From: a virus
Length of the DNA stretch: 43,983 bases
Virus record (IMG/VR): IMGVR_UViG_3300042691_012102
Span: 1 to 43,983 of that record
Direction: 5' to 3' (one strand)
Below the pieces are notes generated by a model. That model had not been told where the DNA came from. It saw nothing but the letters and a program-made list of their open reading frames with translations, and made no database searches. Shown here piece by piece: positions 31,749-38,766 of the stretch; position 1 is the stretch's first letter, and each line of letters starts with the position of its first letter. A program made the translations under genes and the position numbers.

Positions 31749-33941
31749 TTACATTCCCGCTTCTGCAAGCAGTCCATCATCTGCATTTCCTTCTTCGGCA
31801 AGTCCTGCTTGCATACCTATTTGTGCTAATTTTCCTTGCACATCCATCTGCTTTCTAAAGTTTGCACCTTCTTCTTTCATGCTTGCTAAACCTTGCTGCT
31901 GAGACATTTGCTGTTCTTGTTGGGCTTGTTGCATCATCTGCATCATCTGTTGTTGCTTTTCGGCATCACGCTTTTTCTTATTCAAAGTATACTCCAATTG
32001 ATTTTCCAACTCTGTAAAAGTTTTACATTTTTCAATCTGAAGATACTCCATAAAGTCAATGATTTGATTTTGCATAGCAGCTTGAGCAATTCCAAGAAGT
32101 CTTTCACGAGAGGCATCATCAATGAAGTCTTTAACTTTGATGTATACGCCAAGTTCTTCCATTTGGAATTCTTTGGTCAGTTTCAAATATTGTTTGCCTT
32201 TTGTTCCAACTACCGGAATTGTAGTTTCGGGCTCATCAATTAAAGTAACTTTATATTGGTTCAAGGCATAGGCCAATTGCTTTTCAATGAACTGAACAAA
32301 ACCTTGGTACAAATATGCAGTACCCAAATTTGATTGAGCAATAGTTCCTGCTTGAGTTTTAGCGCCAACGTATCCTTGCTGTTGTCCCAAAGCAACCTTT
32401 GGAATATTTACAATCTCTTCCATCAAACGCTCTTCTTCTCTGCGAAGACTAATCAATTGGTTTACGTTTGTGTCAAGAGTCATATCAACAACTTCAACCA
32501 TACGAGCATCTTGACCAGCCACAAAATCTTCTCCCGTAGCAGAACCGTCAGTAACGTGGATGCCCATTCTTTCGAAATCAGAGATAACATCCTTAGCACT
32601 TGAAGTACCGAGTTTTTGTCGGTTGATGATATACACCTTACCTTTCGCACGATTCATCATCTTAGTAATCTCATTGGTGATATAATCGATACGATCTTGG
32701 TGCTGGTGCAAACGAGCGACTACAGAGCGATTCTCTCCCATTACCATATTCGGAATGAATACTTGCAATGGCAATAGAACGTCTCCAGGGTTATCAGTCT
32801 TTCTGACAATATTTGTAGTCTCCCCGTGTTCAACCATATATTTGTTACCAATCAGAGTTCCTTTGTAAACGGTCTTTGTCCAAAATTCTCCTTTACGTCC
32901 ATTACGAATTTTACCAAAGTGCTTATTACCAAATTTATCAGTTGATTTTTCGTAACCTAAATCTTTCATACCAATCCAATATCCGGTTACACACGCTAAG
33001 GTTGGAAGGTTATTTATATTGAACGCCCAGTTAGTAGCATAAGGGTGAGTAGTCAAATCAAGCAACTGATACAAGTTGTTCATATTGATTTGTTTGATTT
33101 CCTCAAGTTCTTCGGCAGTCAAATCGTCTTGATAACGCTCTACGATATCGGTAATATTCAACCAATCTACTTTTCCTACGAATCGGGCCTCCGAATTAAA
33201 ATCGTCATCTTTCGCCCTATCAATAATTAAGTTGTGAGGTAAAATAGTATCGAAATACTGTCTTCCATTTTCAATTCTATTTTCAATACCTACATACCCT
33301 CCTAGAAGAGTATAAAGAAAGGCTTGTTTGTATTTCTCAGAATAATTGTTTCGGTTAAGAATGTCCTCTACCATTTTGATAGCAAGTATCTCTGCTCTCT
33401 CTTGGTAAGAGTACTCCATATAGCGATAAACATCATCGGGAGTTTCAAACTCATTTGACTGAGGCCCCATCGGTTGAAACTTAATTCCGAATTTCGCCAT
33501 AGACTCAAATAATTGAGGAGCTTCAATTCTTAACAAACCTTCTTCCAATAATTCAGTTTTTCTATTGATGGCTTGCTGAGATTGTGATTTTACCGATGGT
33601 TCAAGATTCTGAACCATTTTGATTGCAGTACCCACCATGAAGTCAACCAAGGAAGTTACCTTCTGACCATTAATCCATACTGTTGGAAGGTCACAAGCAT
33701 TTTGGTCTTGGGTGGTGTAGTAATAATCTTTGTTATATTGTCTCCCTAGGTAGTAAGTAAACATTCTTACAACCTCGTCTATGGGATTCTCTAAATCATC
33801 TACTTTGCGAACTCTTGAAATGCGATCGTGTCTCTTGTTGAAATGAGACATTACAAATTGAATATTCTCCTTGTACCAAATTTTAGTTTTCTCACTTTCT
33901 GACAAAAACTGCTTTGGTTGATTAGTTATAGTAAACGCCAT
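31749..33941 (-). CDS. Portal protein, 730 aa
   Basis: This should form the dodecameric DNA-entry vertex and organise packaging. The N-terminal region contains VRMFTYYLGRQYNKDYYYTT and VGTAIKMVQNLEPSVKSQSQ, the latter a phrase typical of P22- and crAss-type portals. The central part holds ENRSVVARLHQHQDRIDYIT. The long C-terminal helix region is Gln/Met-rich (about residues 655-690), as in the barrel of large portals. At 730 aa it has the length of the large podovirus class. It is the first late head gene, with a -7 element at 33948-33955. The terminase genes usually found next to it are not seen here. Confidence 0.8.
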   Translation of the reverse strand: MAFTITNQPKQFLSESEKTKIWYKENIQFVMSHFNKRHDRISRVRKVDDLENPIDEVVRMFTYYLGRQYNKDYYYTTQDQNACDLPTVWINGQKVTSLVDFMVGTAIKMVQNLEPSVKSQSQQAINRKTELLEEGLLRIEAPQLFESMAKFGIKFQPMGPQSNEFETPDDVYRYMEYSYQERAEILAIKMVEDILNRNNYSEKYKQAFLYTLLGGYVGIENRIENGRQYFDTILPHNLIIDRAKDDDFNSEARFVGKVDWLNITDIVERYQDDLTAEELEEIKQINMNNLYQLLDLTTHPYATNWAFNINNLPTLACVTGYWIGMKDLGYEKSTDKFGNKHFGKIRNGRKGEFWTKTVYKGTLIGNKYMVEHGETTNIVRKTDNPGDVLLPLQVFIPNMVMGENRSVVARLHQHQDRIDYITNEITKMMNRAKGKVYIINRQKLGTSSAKDVISDFERMGIHVTDGSATGEDFVAGQDARMVEVVDMTLDTNVNQLISLRREEERLMEEIVNIPKVALGQQQGYVGAKTQAGTIAQSNLGTAYLYQGFVQFIEKQLAYALNQYKVTLIDEPETTIPVVGTKGKQYLKLTKEFQMEELGVYIKVKDFIDDASRERLLGIAQAAMQNQIIDFMEYLQIEKCKTFTELENQLEYTLNKKKRDAEKQQQMMQMMQQAQQEQQMSQQQGLASMKEEGANFRKQMDVQGKLAQIGMQAGLAEEGNADDGLLAEAGM

Positions 33942-33947
33942 TGATTA

Positions 33948-33955
33948 CAAATTTA
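33948..33955 (-). promoter_or_regulatory. -7 promoter element TAAATTTG before the portal gene
   Basis: A perfect TAnnTTTG ends 6 nt before the ATG at 33941. The -33 position holds TTTC (one mismatch from TTTG) with a spacer of about 20 nt. It is likely the first late promoter. Confidence 0.6.
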
Positions 33956-34097
33956 TGCAAAAATGATAAAAAAAGAAAGACTCTTTTTTAAAAAGAACAG
34001 AGTTATCTCATTTAAGATACATATACTCTGAGACCTAGATTGAATACTTGCTTACGGAACCAGCAAAAAACCATACCCCCCTTTCCCCCCTTTCCAT

Positions 34098-34116
34098 AAA
34101 AGCAAGTGCTTTTTTT
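34098..34116. terminator. Short bidirectional terminator-like hairpin
   Basis: AAAAGC, loop AAGT and GCTTTT form a 6-bp hairpin with a T-run on the plus strand (34110-34116) and a shorter one on the minus strand. It lies in the 285-nt gap between the resolvase stop and the portal start, so it could end the leftward regulator/resolvase transcript. Confidence 0.45.
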
Positions 34117-34136
34117 GAAAATTGGTTCAGGATGAG

Positions 34137-34173
34137 CTGGTTGATTACGCAAGCGACTTGCTTTACTCACCAG
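34137..34173. other. 37-nt imperfect hairpin in the gap before the portal gene
   Basis: Two 17-nt arms (34137-34153 and 34157-34173) pair at about 12 positions around a CGA triloop. GCAAG/CTTGC closes the loop and CTGGT/ACCAG closes the base. A partial direct repeat of the right arm (ACTTGCTTACGGAACCAGC) lies near 34047-34066. The whole 33,942-34,226 gap also holds C-tracts (34072-34095). No gene or tRNA is supported here. An attachment-like, regulatory or small-RNA element is possible. Confidence 0.4.
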
Positions 34174-34226
34174 GCGGCTTGGAACAATACCCCCATTACA
34201 AATTCGGCCGTGCTGCAATATTAATA

Positions 34227-34625
34227 TCAATTTTCAGAATTTGCAAGCACATAATGATTCGGTTCGTAATTTTTTATGAAAAATTCTATGAATTCCGCTC
34301 CTTTCTTCACTATAACTTTCTCAACAACAAGGCGATAGATAAATTTATCGTTGAAGCCATATTTTTTTTGCAAGATGTCTACAAAGGGTTTTACAACATT
34401 GTCTGCATCTGAGGCAGCGTTGCTTACACCAACGAATAGATTTAACTCGATGGGTCCAGTGACGGTAAAGGTATGAGGATGTAATTTTAACAAAACTTCC
34501 TTTTCATACTCTTTGTACAAGGGTGATTTAAATTTACGTCCTTGCCATGCTTGATTGACAGACATTGGTTTAACTTCTACTTTGTCTGAAAAGAGTAGGA
34601 TATTGCGCTTTAAGTGTTGTGCCAT
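34227..34625 (-). CDS. rusA-like: RusA-type Holliday junction resolvase, 132 aa
   Basis: RusA family enzymes cut four-way DNA junctions formed in recombination or packaging. The signature is S-D-A-D-N-V-V-K-P-F-V-D (residues 72-83), giving the paired acidic residues D73 and D75 with K79. FND (D93) follows, with the strand VVEKVIVKKGAEFIEFFI near the end. The N-terminus has the usual KVEVKPMSVNQAWQGRKFK. I kept the ATG at 34625, which keeps the first strand but overlaps the upstream gene by 56 nt; an ATG at 34565 would avoid the overlap but lose that strand. It is third in the leftward regulator operon and acts in the cytoplasm. Confidence 0.85.
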   Translation of the reverse strand: MAQHLKRNILLFSDKVEVKPMSVNQAWQGRKFKSPLYKEYEKEVLLKLHPHTFTVTGPIELNLFVGVSNAASDADNVVKPFVDILQKKYGFNDKFIYRLVVEKVIVKKGAEFIEFFIKNYEPNHYVLANSEN

Positions 34626-34983
34626 TGGCTTCTAAGTCGGTGAAGAGAAGTAATTCTACGGGCAAGCCGAAGAACTCAGATGTTATAATCGCTTGACGCA
34701 AAGAATAGATTTTGTTCTCCTCATAAATCGTTTTATTAAAGTCATTTGGCATATCGATGCCCATAAACTCTTTGATTTTGTTGGCCGAGCAGTTTTCTTT
34801 GTGTAGGCGGTTGAGATATAAAACATTCGCCCGGAATCTATCCGATATGTGATGTATCCTTTTTTGAATCGCTTTCTCATAGTATTCTTTGCGTATATCA
34901 GCAATCAGTTCATTTTCAATAAAATTGTTGAGACCACGTTTTTTTATCTCAATGATTTTTCTGTCTAATTCGTCAGAAGTCAT
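34570..34983 (-). CDS. Putative DNA-binding regulator, 137 aa
   Basis: The protein is mostly helical: a charged N-terminal helix (ELDRKIIEIKKRGLNNFIEN), ISDRFRANVLYLNRLHKENC, then SANKIKEFMGIDMPNDFNKT. It ends SLRQAIITSEFFGLPVELLL plus FTDLEAN, which resembles the last helix of Cro/CI-type (XRE) domains ('a-x-f-f-x-v-p-x-e-x-L-L-x-x-D-L'). It overlaps the 81-aa gene by ATGA (34980-34983). The pair is divergent from the early genes, the usual position of a phage repressor or early switch. The fold call is moderate; binding sites are unknown, and the TGTCC repeats at 40.1-40.3 kb are candidates. Confidence 0.6.
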   Translation of the reverse strand: MTSDELDRKIIEIKKRGLNNFIENELIADIRKEYYEKAIQKRIHHISDRFRANVLYLNRLHKENCSANKIKEFMGIDMPNDFNKTIYEENKIYSLRQAIITSEFFGLPVELLLFTDLEANGTTLKAQYPTLFRQSRS

Positions 34984-35225
34984 AAATCAGAAATTCGACT
35001 TTCAAATTCCTTCAGGTAGCGTTCGTTCTCTTCGATACACTTTTTAACCTCACGCATAACAGTGATCAGTTTTTGTTGATCGATAAGAGATTTACCATTG
35101 AGAATATTGTAGACATCGTATTTTTCGACTCCTAATCGAGATGTTCTCTCTACGATACGAGCCATGTCTCCACGCTTAAGTTGTCCCTTAAGGTTGAGCA
35201 CTCTCTCTTTTAATTGGTTGTTCAT
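34980..35225 (-). CDS. Small helix-turn-helix-like regulator, 81 aa
   Basis: The protein begins MNNQLKERVLNLKGQLKRGD and continues MARIVERTSRLGVEKYDVYN and ILNGKSLIDQQKLITVMREV. The segment 'GDMARIVERTSRLGVEKYDVYNILNG' reads like a helix-turn-helix (residues about 19-45) followed by a packing helix and a charged coiled C-terminus. The size is right for a Cro-like protein. It is the first gene leftward from the divergent promoters at 35235-35282 and so may regulate both directions. The -7 element of its own promoter ends 9 nt before the ATG. The HTH assignment comes from reading the pattern and is not certain. Confidence 0.65.
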   Translation of the reverse strand: MNNQLKERVLNLKGQLKRGDMARIVERTSRLGVEKYDVYNILNGKSLIDQQKLITVMREVKKCIEENERYLKEFESRISDL

Positions 35226-35234
35226 AATATTTTA

Positions 35235-35265
35235 CAATTTTACAAAAAAAATTTGAAATTACAAA
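35235..35265 (-). promoter_or_regulatory. Leftward promoter of the regulator operon
   Basis: Read leftward: TTTG (35262-35265), a 19-nt spacer and TAAAATTG (35235-35242), one mismatch from TAnnTTTG, 9 nt before the ATG at 35225. It overlaps the rightward promoter by 14 nt. Confidence 0.65.
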
Positions 35266-35282
35266 ATATTCTAGTATATTCG
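35252..35282 (+). promoter_or_regulatory. Rightward early promoter
   Basis: TTTG (35252-35255), a 19-nt spacer and TATATTCG (35275-35282), one mismatch from TAnnTTTG, 20 nt before the ATG at 35303. It faces the opposite way to, and partly shares DNA with, the leftward promoter, so one regulator or polymerase could exclude the other. Confidence 0.7.
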
Positions 35283-35302
35283 CCCTACAAATAGATAAAA
35301 TC

Positions 35303-35908
35303 ATGGGTTTAAAAAATGGAATGGGTAGTAAAATCTACCTAACAATTCGGGAGGGCAAAATTGCCCACAAACAAGGAGATGCTTATGTGTTGTATGATTC
35401 TTTCGAGGGTCAAATCGTAGGTATTAGCACACGTGAAGGTAAGTACGGCACAGATTTGTGTTTGGACTTATTGGACAACGACAAGGTGTATCAATTGCAA
35501 ATCAAGATGAAAGGTGAAGAGCCTACTAGTAAGCAGACTTCTTACTTCATTGCTTTTGCACATTGTTGCCCTGGTATTGACCCTAGTAAAAAGGTTGAGT
35601 TTATTCCTTCTTTGAAAATTATCGAAGACAAGAAGAGATCGGCTTTATTCATCAAGCAAAATGGACAAATCCTTAAGTGGTCTTACAAAGTAGGACAAGA
35701 TGGAGTACCTGCGCCAGAGGAATTGACAAACAAAAAGGGTGAGGTAATTTCTACAGATTGGTCAGAGGTTGAAGCGTATCGAGTTGACAGAGTAAATGAG
35801 TTTACTAAGACTTTGATTCCTTTCGAACTCACGAAAGATATTGTTGCAGATCATGCGATGAATCCTTACGTAGAGTCTCCTCAAGACGGTGATGATCTTC
35901 CATTCTAA
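35303..35908 (+). CDS. Single-stranded DNA-binding protein (SSB-like), 201 aa
   Basis: The protein should coat ssDNA during replication and recombination. The N-terminal two thirds look like an OB-fold (VLYDSFEGQIVGISTREGKY, LCLDLLDNDKVYQLQIKMKG). The C-terminus ends in an acidic tip, S-P-Q-D-G-D-D-L-P-F, matching the DDxPF tail by which bacterial SSBs recruit partner proteins. It is the first gene of the rightward early operon, 20 nt after its promoter, and its stop overlaps the next start (TAATG at 35906-35910). The neighbouring YqaJ-type exonuclease suggests they work together in recombination. The OB-fold call is an inference; the tip is directly visible. Confidence 0.75.
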   Translation: MGLKNGMGSKIYLTIREGKIAHKQGDAYVLYDSFEGQIVGISTREGKYGTDLCLDLLDNDKVYQLQIKMKGEEPTSKQTSYFIAFAHCCPGIDPSKKVEFIPSLKIIEDKKRSALFIKQNGQILKWSYKVGQDGVPAPEELTNKKGEVISTDWSEVEAYRVDRVNEFTKTLIPFELTKDIVADHAMNPYVESPQDGDDLPF

Positions 35909-36147
35909 TGCCAAGAGGTGTAAATAATATGACACTAGCTAAAAAAATTGGAGAAAAAGTTGAACCTGCTCATATGAAACATTATGGGCAGGAACAAAAG
36001 GCTATAATTCGGCAGTCTTCGTTAAAAAGTGCCGTTTCTTTGGTTGAGTCCATTGTTCCAAGATTACAAGTCGATTTCACGGTTACAGATATTCGTAACC
36101 TTACTTTGGAAACTGCTGAGTTGTTCGAGGAATGGGTCTTGAGATAA
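35908..36147 (+). CDS. Uncharacterised early protein, 79 aa
   Basis: The protein is small and mostly helical (MPRGVNNMTLAKKIGEKVEP, then LKSAVSLVESIVPRLQVDFT and LTLETAELFEEWVLR). I recognise no family. It overlaps the SSB-like gene by one base and the exonuclease gene by 16 nt, so all three are translated as a coupled unit. The position suggests an accessory factor of the recombination module, perhaps a partner of the exonuclease or SSB. A second in-frame ATG seven codons later (MTLAKK) is an alternative start. Confidence 0.65.
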   Translation: MPRGVNNMTLAKKIGEKVEPAHMKHYGQEQKAIIRQSSLKSAVSLVESIVPRLQVDFTVTDIRNLTLETAELFEEWVLR

Positions 36148-37115
36148 TTCAAATCAATAAGGACAAGTCATACGAAGAGTGGATTAATTTCCGCTCTCGT
36201 GGGCTTGGTGCTTCTGAGATTGGTACTCTGATGGGTGTCAACTCTTGGAAGAGCCCTGCGGAACTCTACTACCAAAAGATTGGTTTGATTCCACAGAAGG
36301 TAGAGCCGAATATTCCTATGTTTATGGGGACAATCTTGGAAAAGACTGTTGCTGAGATATTTGAGTATTGGGATGGAGACGATGCGTCTATGCTAAAAAA
36401 CTATGAGGCCCAAACTAAGGTTAGAACATTGTACGAGCCAGTTGGTTATGTGGTTAATCCTGAGTATCCTCACTTGTTCTTTTCTCCAGACCGCTTACAA
36501 ATCAAAACAAAAAACTTACGTATAAGAGATGGTAGAATTAACTTGGAAAATGTGGAAGCTGTTATTGAGATTAAGACGATTAGTGGATGGAGTAGCAAGC
36601 AGTGGGAAGGTGGCATTCCACCGTCTTATTACTTGCAACTGCAAACCTACTTAATGGGTCTCGGAATTGATACTGGCTATATGGTCGCTCTAGAGGACGG
36701 AAGAAACTTAAAGGTTCACAAATTCGATAGGGAACAAGAAATGATTGATATGATTGGCAATGTCAGTAAGAACTTTTGGGAGTGCGTAGAAGCAGGTCGT
36801 TTGGCTCTTGAGTTAGGAGAGGACTACGAGCAGTTTGCTCCACCGCCAGATGGCACAGAGGCTTATGCTGAGTTCTTAAACGAGAGATACAAAAATCCCG
36901 AAGAGAACACTATTGTATCTACACCGGAGATTGATGAGTTCGTTCTCCAATACAAAGTCAAGAACACAGAGATATCTCTTCTAGAAGACGAAAAGAGGGA
37001 GGCCGCCAATTACATCAAGAACTATATGGGTAACAATACGACCATTCATTCTGAAGAAGGTAAAGTAACTTGGAGACCCAATGCAAAAGGATCTAGAGTT
37101 TTTAGAATTGGATGA
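36132..37115 (+). CDS. YqaJ-type phage exonuclease (lambda-exo fold), 327 aa
   Basis: The protein resects double-stranded DNA for phage recombination. Domain signature: W-I-N-F-R-S-R-G-L-G-A-S-E-I-G-T-L-M-G (17-35, the family's 'R-x-x-G-I-G-A-S-D' start), MGTILEKTV with E70, FFSPDR with D120, VIEIKT with E146 and K148, and YYLQLQTYL with Q171. These form the D/E-x-K nuclease core of the RecB/lambda-exonuclease family. The C-terminal third is a charged helix region. The length is normal. It works downstream of an SSB-like gene and near a RusA resolvase, giving a compact recombination set. No RecT or Erf annealing protein is seen nearby. Confidence 0.9.
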   Translation: MGLEIIQINKDKSYEEWINFRSRGLGASEIGTLMGVNSWKSPAELYYQKIGLIPQKVEPNIPMFMGTILEKTVAEIFEYWDGDDASMLKNYEAQTKVRTLYEPVGYVVNPEYPHLFFSPDRLQIKTKNLRIRDGRINLENVEAVIEIKTISGWSSKQWEGGIPPSYYLQLQTYLMGLGIDTGYMVALEDGRNLKVHKFDREQEMIDMIGNVSKNFWECVEAGRLALELGEDYEQFAPPPDGTEAYAEFLNERYKNPEENTIVSTPEIDEFVLQYKVKNTEISLLEDEKREAANYIKNYMGNNTTIHSEEGKVTWRPNAKGSRVFRIG

Positions 37116-37396
37116 GCAAAAAGGATATGGCGTGGTATCGGGCCATGTGGGAGTCACGCTCACACGACTGCCAGGAGTGTGGTTCACATCTACCACACTT
37201 CAGTCCGATGTACATCTCGCATATCATAACAAAAGGAAGTTATCCGAGTTTGAGGAATCATCCAGAAAACTTTATGATTTATTGTTCGCAATGTCATCAG
37301 CAGTGGGAATTTGGGAACAGGACGATGATGAAGACGTATGAAGAAGCGATGGAGATAATGAATCGCCTTAAAAGAGAGTATCATGAATCACGGTAG
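37112..37396 (+). CDS. HNH-like zinc-finger nuclease, 94 aa
   Basis: The residues match a compact HNH endonuclease: C20-x2-C23 (DCQECGSHL), H37 in SHIITKGSYPSLRNHPENF, N53 and C58-x2-C61-H62 (YCSQCHQ). This is the C-x2-C...H-I...N...C-x2-C-H order of the family. It overlaps the exonuclease gene by ATGA (37112-37115) and the methyltransferase by 14 nt. Its role could be DNA cleavage in packaging, restriction of competing DNA, or homing. Being part of an ordinary coupled operon argues against an intruding homing gene. A zinc-binding non-catalytic protein remains possible. Confidence 0.75.
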   Translation: MSKKDMAWYRAMWESRSHDCQECGSHLPHFSPMYISHIITKGSYPSLRNHPENFMIYCSQCHQQWEFGNRTMMKTYEEAMEIMNRLKREYHESR

Positions 37397-38321
37397 TTTA
37401 TTTAGTGGAATAGGTGGATTTGATTTAGCAGCCGAGTGGATGGGGTGGGACAATAAGTTTCATTGCGACATCAATCCTTTTAGTAGAAAATTATGTAGTT
37501 TTTATTGGCCCAAGGCCGAAAGTTATGACAACATCAAGACAACTGACTTTACAATTTGGCGAGGAAGAATCGATGTCCTCTCCGGTGGTTTCCCCTGCCA
37601 GCCATTTTCCCACGCTGGAAAAAGGATGGGAAAAGAAGATGAGCGCCATCTTTGGCCTCAGATGCTCAGAGCAATCAGAGAGATTAGACCAAGGTATGTC
37701 GTGGGGGAGAATGTTCGTGGAATCCTTAGTTGGTCGGACGGATTGGTTCTCGAAGAGGTGTACGCTGATTTGGAAGGCGAGGGTTACGAAATCCAAACGT
37801 TTGTACTTCCAGCTATCGGCATCAACGCTCCACACAGAAGGGACAGAGTTTGGATTATTGCTAAAGACACCAGCAGCGATGGATGCCTACAGCGAGAACC
37901 TATCGAAGAAGGAACAGGTCTTCGGGAACTCCGGGACACTGGCTCAAGAAGTAGCATCGGGGTTCATATACAAGAGGGGTCTACTGCCGACACCGAACGC
38001 TTGCGATTGGAACTCGGCCAAGATGCCACAGACTTACATCGCCTCGGTTCTCAGACACAAGGAGAAAGGAATCAATCAGCAGTTAACATTACGCCAAATG
38101 ACAATGTTCATTCCGAACAAGGTGGACCATCCGAAATTTGGGACGGCTTCCCAATTAAATCCCCACTTTGTTGGGGAGATGATGGGCTTCCCACTGAATT
38201 GGACGGACTTGCCCTTCCTAAGTGGAGAAAAGAAAGTATAATGGGCTATGGCAATGCCATTGTTCCACAAATTGCTTACCGTATATTTGCAACCATAGAT
38301 GAAATCGAAAATAGAAGCTAA
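37383..38321 (+). CDS. dcm-like: DNA (cytosine-5) methyltransferase, 312 aa
   Basis: The enzyme transfers a methyl group from SAM to C5 of cytosine in DNA, probably protecting phage DNA from host restriction. Motifs: I LFSGIGGFDLA (6-16); IV GGFPCQPFSHAGKR with catalytic C72; VI VGENVRG (107-113); VIII APHRRDRVWII (149-159); X GYGNAIVPQIAYRIF (288-302). Residues about 160-285 form the target-recognition part, rich in Gly/Asp/Thr, including WDGFPIKSPLCWGDDGLPTE. It overlaps the HNH gene by 14 nt. From 37525 to 38241 a second long frame is overprinted on it in the +1 frame. No restriction partner is seen. Confidence 0.92.
   Translation: MNHGSLFSGIGGFDLAAEWMGWDNKFHCDINPFSRKLCSFYWPKAESYDNIKTTDFTIWRGRIDVLSGGFPCQPFSHAGKRMGKEDERHLWPQMLRAIREIRPRYVVGENVRGILSWSDGLVLEEVYADLEGEGYEIQTFVLPAIGINAPHRRDRVWIIAKDTSSDGCLQREPIEEGTGLRELRDTGSRSSIGVHIQEGSTADTERLRLELGQDATDLHRLGSQTQGERNQSAVNITPNDNVHSEQGGPSEIWDGFPIKSPLCWGDDGLPTELDGLALPKWRKESIMGYGNAIVPQIAYRIFATIDEIENRS
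37525..38241 (+). CDS. Overprinted gene inside the methyltransferase, 238 aa
   Basis: This 238-aa frame lies wholly within the methyltransferase gene, shifted +1. It starts MTTSRQLTLQFGEEESMSSP and contains CTLIWKARVTKSKRLYFQLS, LLKTPAAMDAYSEN, LLPTPNACDWNSAK and SQLNPHFVGEMMGFPLNWTD followed by LPF. The pieces LPTPxAxDW and LNPxFVxxMMGFPxxWTDLPF are a pattern I recognise as shared by proteins linked to phage cytosine methyltransferases, which argues that this is a real product and not a chance frame. Both frames carry family-like motifs over the same bases. A ribosomal shift joining the two products is an alternative. Its function is unknown, perhaps a partner or specificity factor for the methylase. 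Confidence 0.65.
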   Translation: MTTSRQLTLQFGEEESMSSPVVSPASHFPTLEKGWEKKMSAIFGLRCSEQSERLDQGMSWGRMFVESLVGRTDWFSKRCTLIWKARVTKSKRLYFQLSASTLHTEGTEFGLLLKTPAAMDAYSENLSKKEQVFGNSGTLAQEVASGFIYKRGLLPTPNACDWNSAKMPQTYIASVLRHKEKGINQQLTLRQMTMFIPNKVDHPKFGTASQLNPHFVGEMMGFPLNWTDLPFLSGEKKV

Positions 38322-38547
38322 GCAGTACTTGAGGTATATGAAGACTTTTCTTTGGGCCAATAGAAAGACCCTAGAAGAACTGATGGAAGTATCCTCCAAA
38401 GGGATTATGGTAGACTACCCAGTAGATGCCACGAATTTAGAAGACGCTATTAATTTTATAGAGACAGGTGACGGGCTCAGAGAAACAAAAATCTCCAAGA
38501 CTGATCTATACGCTATGATGGAATCAATGAAACACAAAAACAAATAA
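38299..38547 (+). CDS. Uncharacterised early protein, 82 aa
   Basis: The protein begins MKSKIEAKQYLRYMKTFLWA and is charged and mostly helical, with a short strand in KGIMVDYPVDATNLEDAINF. I recognise no family. It overlaps the methyltransferase stop by 23 nt and precedes the 69-aa gene by 9 nt, keeping the tight packing of the operon. There is no membrane span or Cys/His motif. Confidence 0.65.
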   Translation: MKSKIEAKQYLRYMKTFLWANRKTLEELMEVSSKGIMVDYPVDATNLEDAINFIETGDGLRETKISKTDLYAMMESMKHKNK

Positions 38548-38556
38548 AAAAAGAAT

Positions 38557-38766
38557 ATGACAAAAAAATCTAACCCTGAAGTAGAAGTAAAAGACTTGTA
38601 CGTAGTAAATGAGGAAAACATCACCGAGTTGTGTGAATTGATTCCTACTTGTAGAATCACTCTTGACAAACCAGGAGTAGTATTCAATGTAGAAGGCGGC
38701 AAGCAATACGCTTACGTAGGAACTACAATTGAATTTGACGGAACAGCATGGAAAGTTTCGTTGTAA
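38557..38766 (+). CDS. Uncharacterised small beta-rich protein, 69 aa
   Basis: The protein begins MTKKSNPEVEVKDLYVVNEE and continues ITELCELIPTCRITLDKPGV, VFNVEGGKQYAYVGTTIEFD and GTAWKVSL. Alternating strands and turns suggest a small beta-barrel or sandwich. The first residues follow an A-rich sequence (AAATAAAAAAAGAAT) that can serve as an unstructured Bacteroidota translation start. Its end overlaps the GroES-like gene by 19 nt. No family is recognised. Confidence 0.7.
   Translation: MTKKSNPEVEVKDLYVVNEENITELCELIPTCRITLDKPGVVFNVEGGKQYAYVGTTIEFDGTAWKVSL

Noticed and set aside
34012-34412. Frames on both strands around 34.0-34.4 kb
   Set aside because: They overlap the RusA gene or the hairpin-rich gap, are mutually exclusive and have no protein-like pattern.
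37081-37341. 86-aa frame overlapping exonuclease and HNH genes
   Set aside because: The HNH frame over the same bases carries the C-x2-C, H and C-x2-C-H residues; the other frame shows no family pattern.
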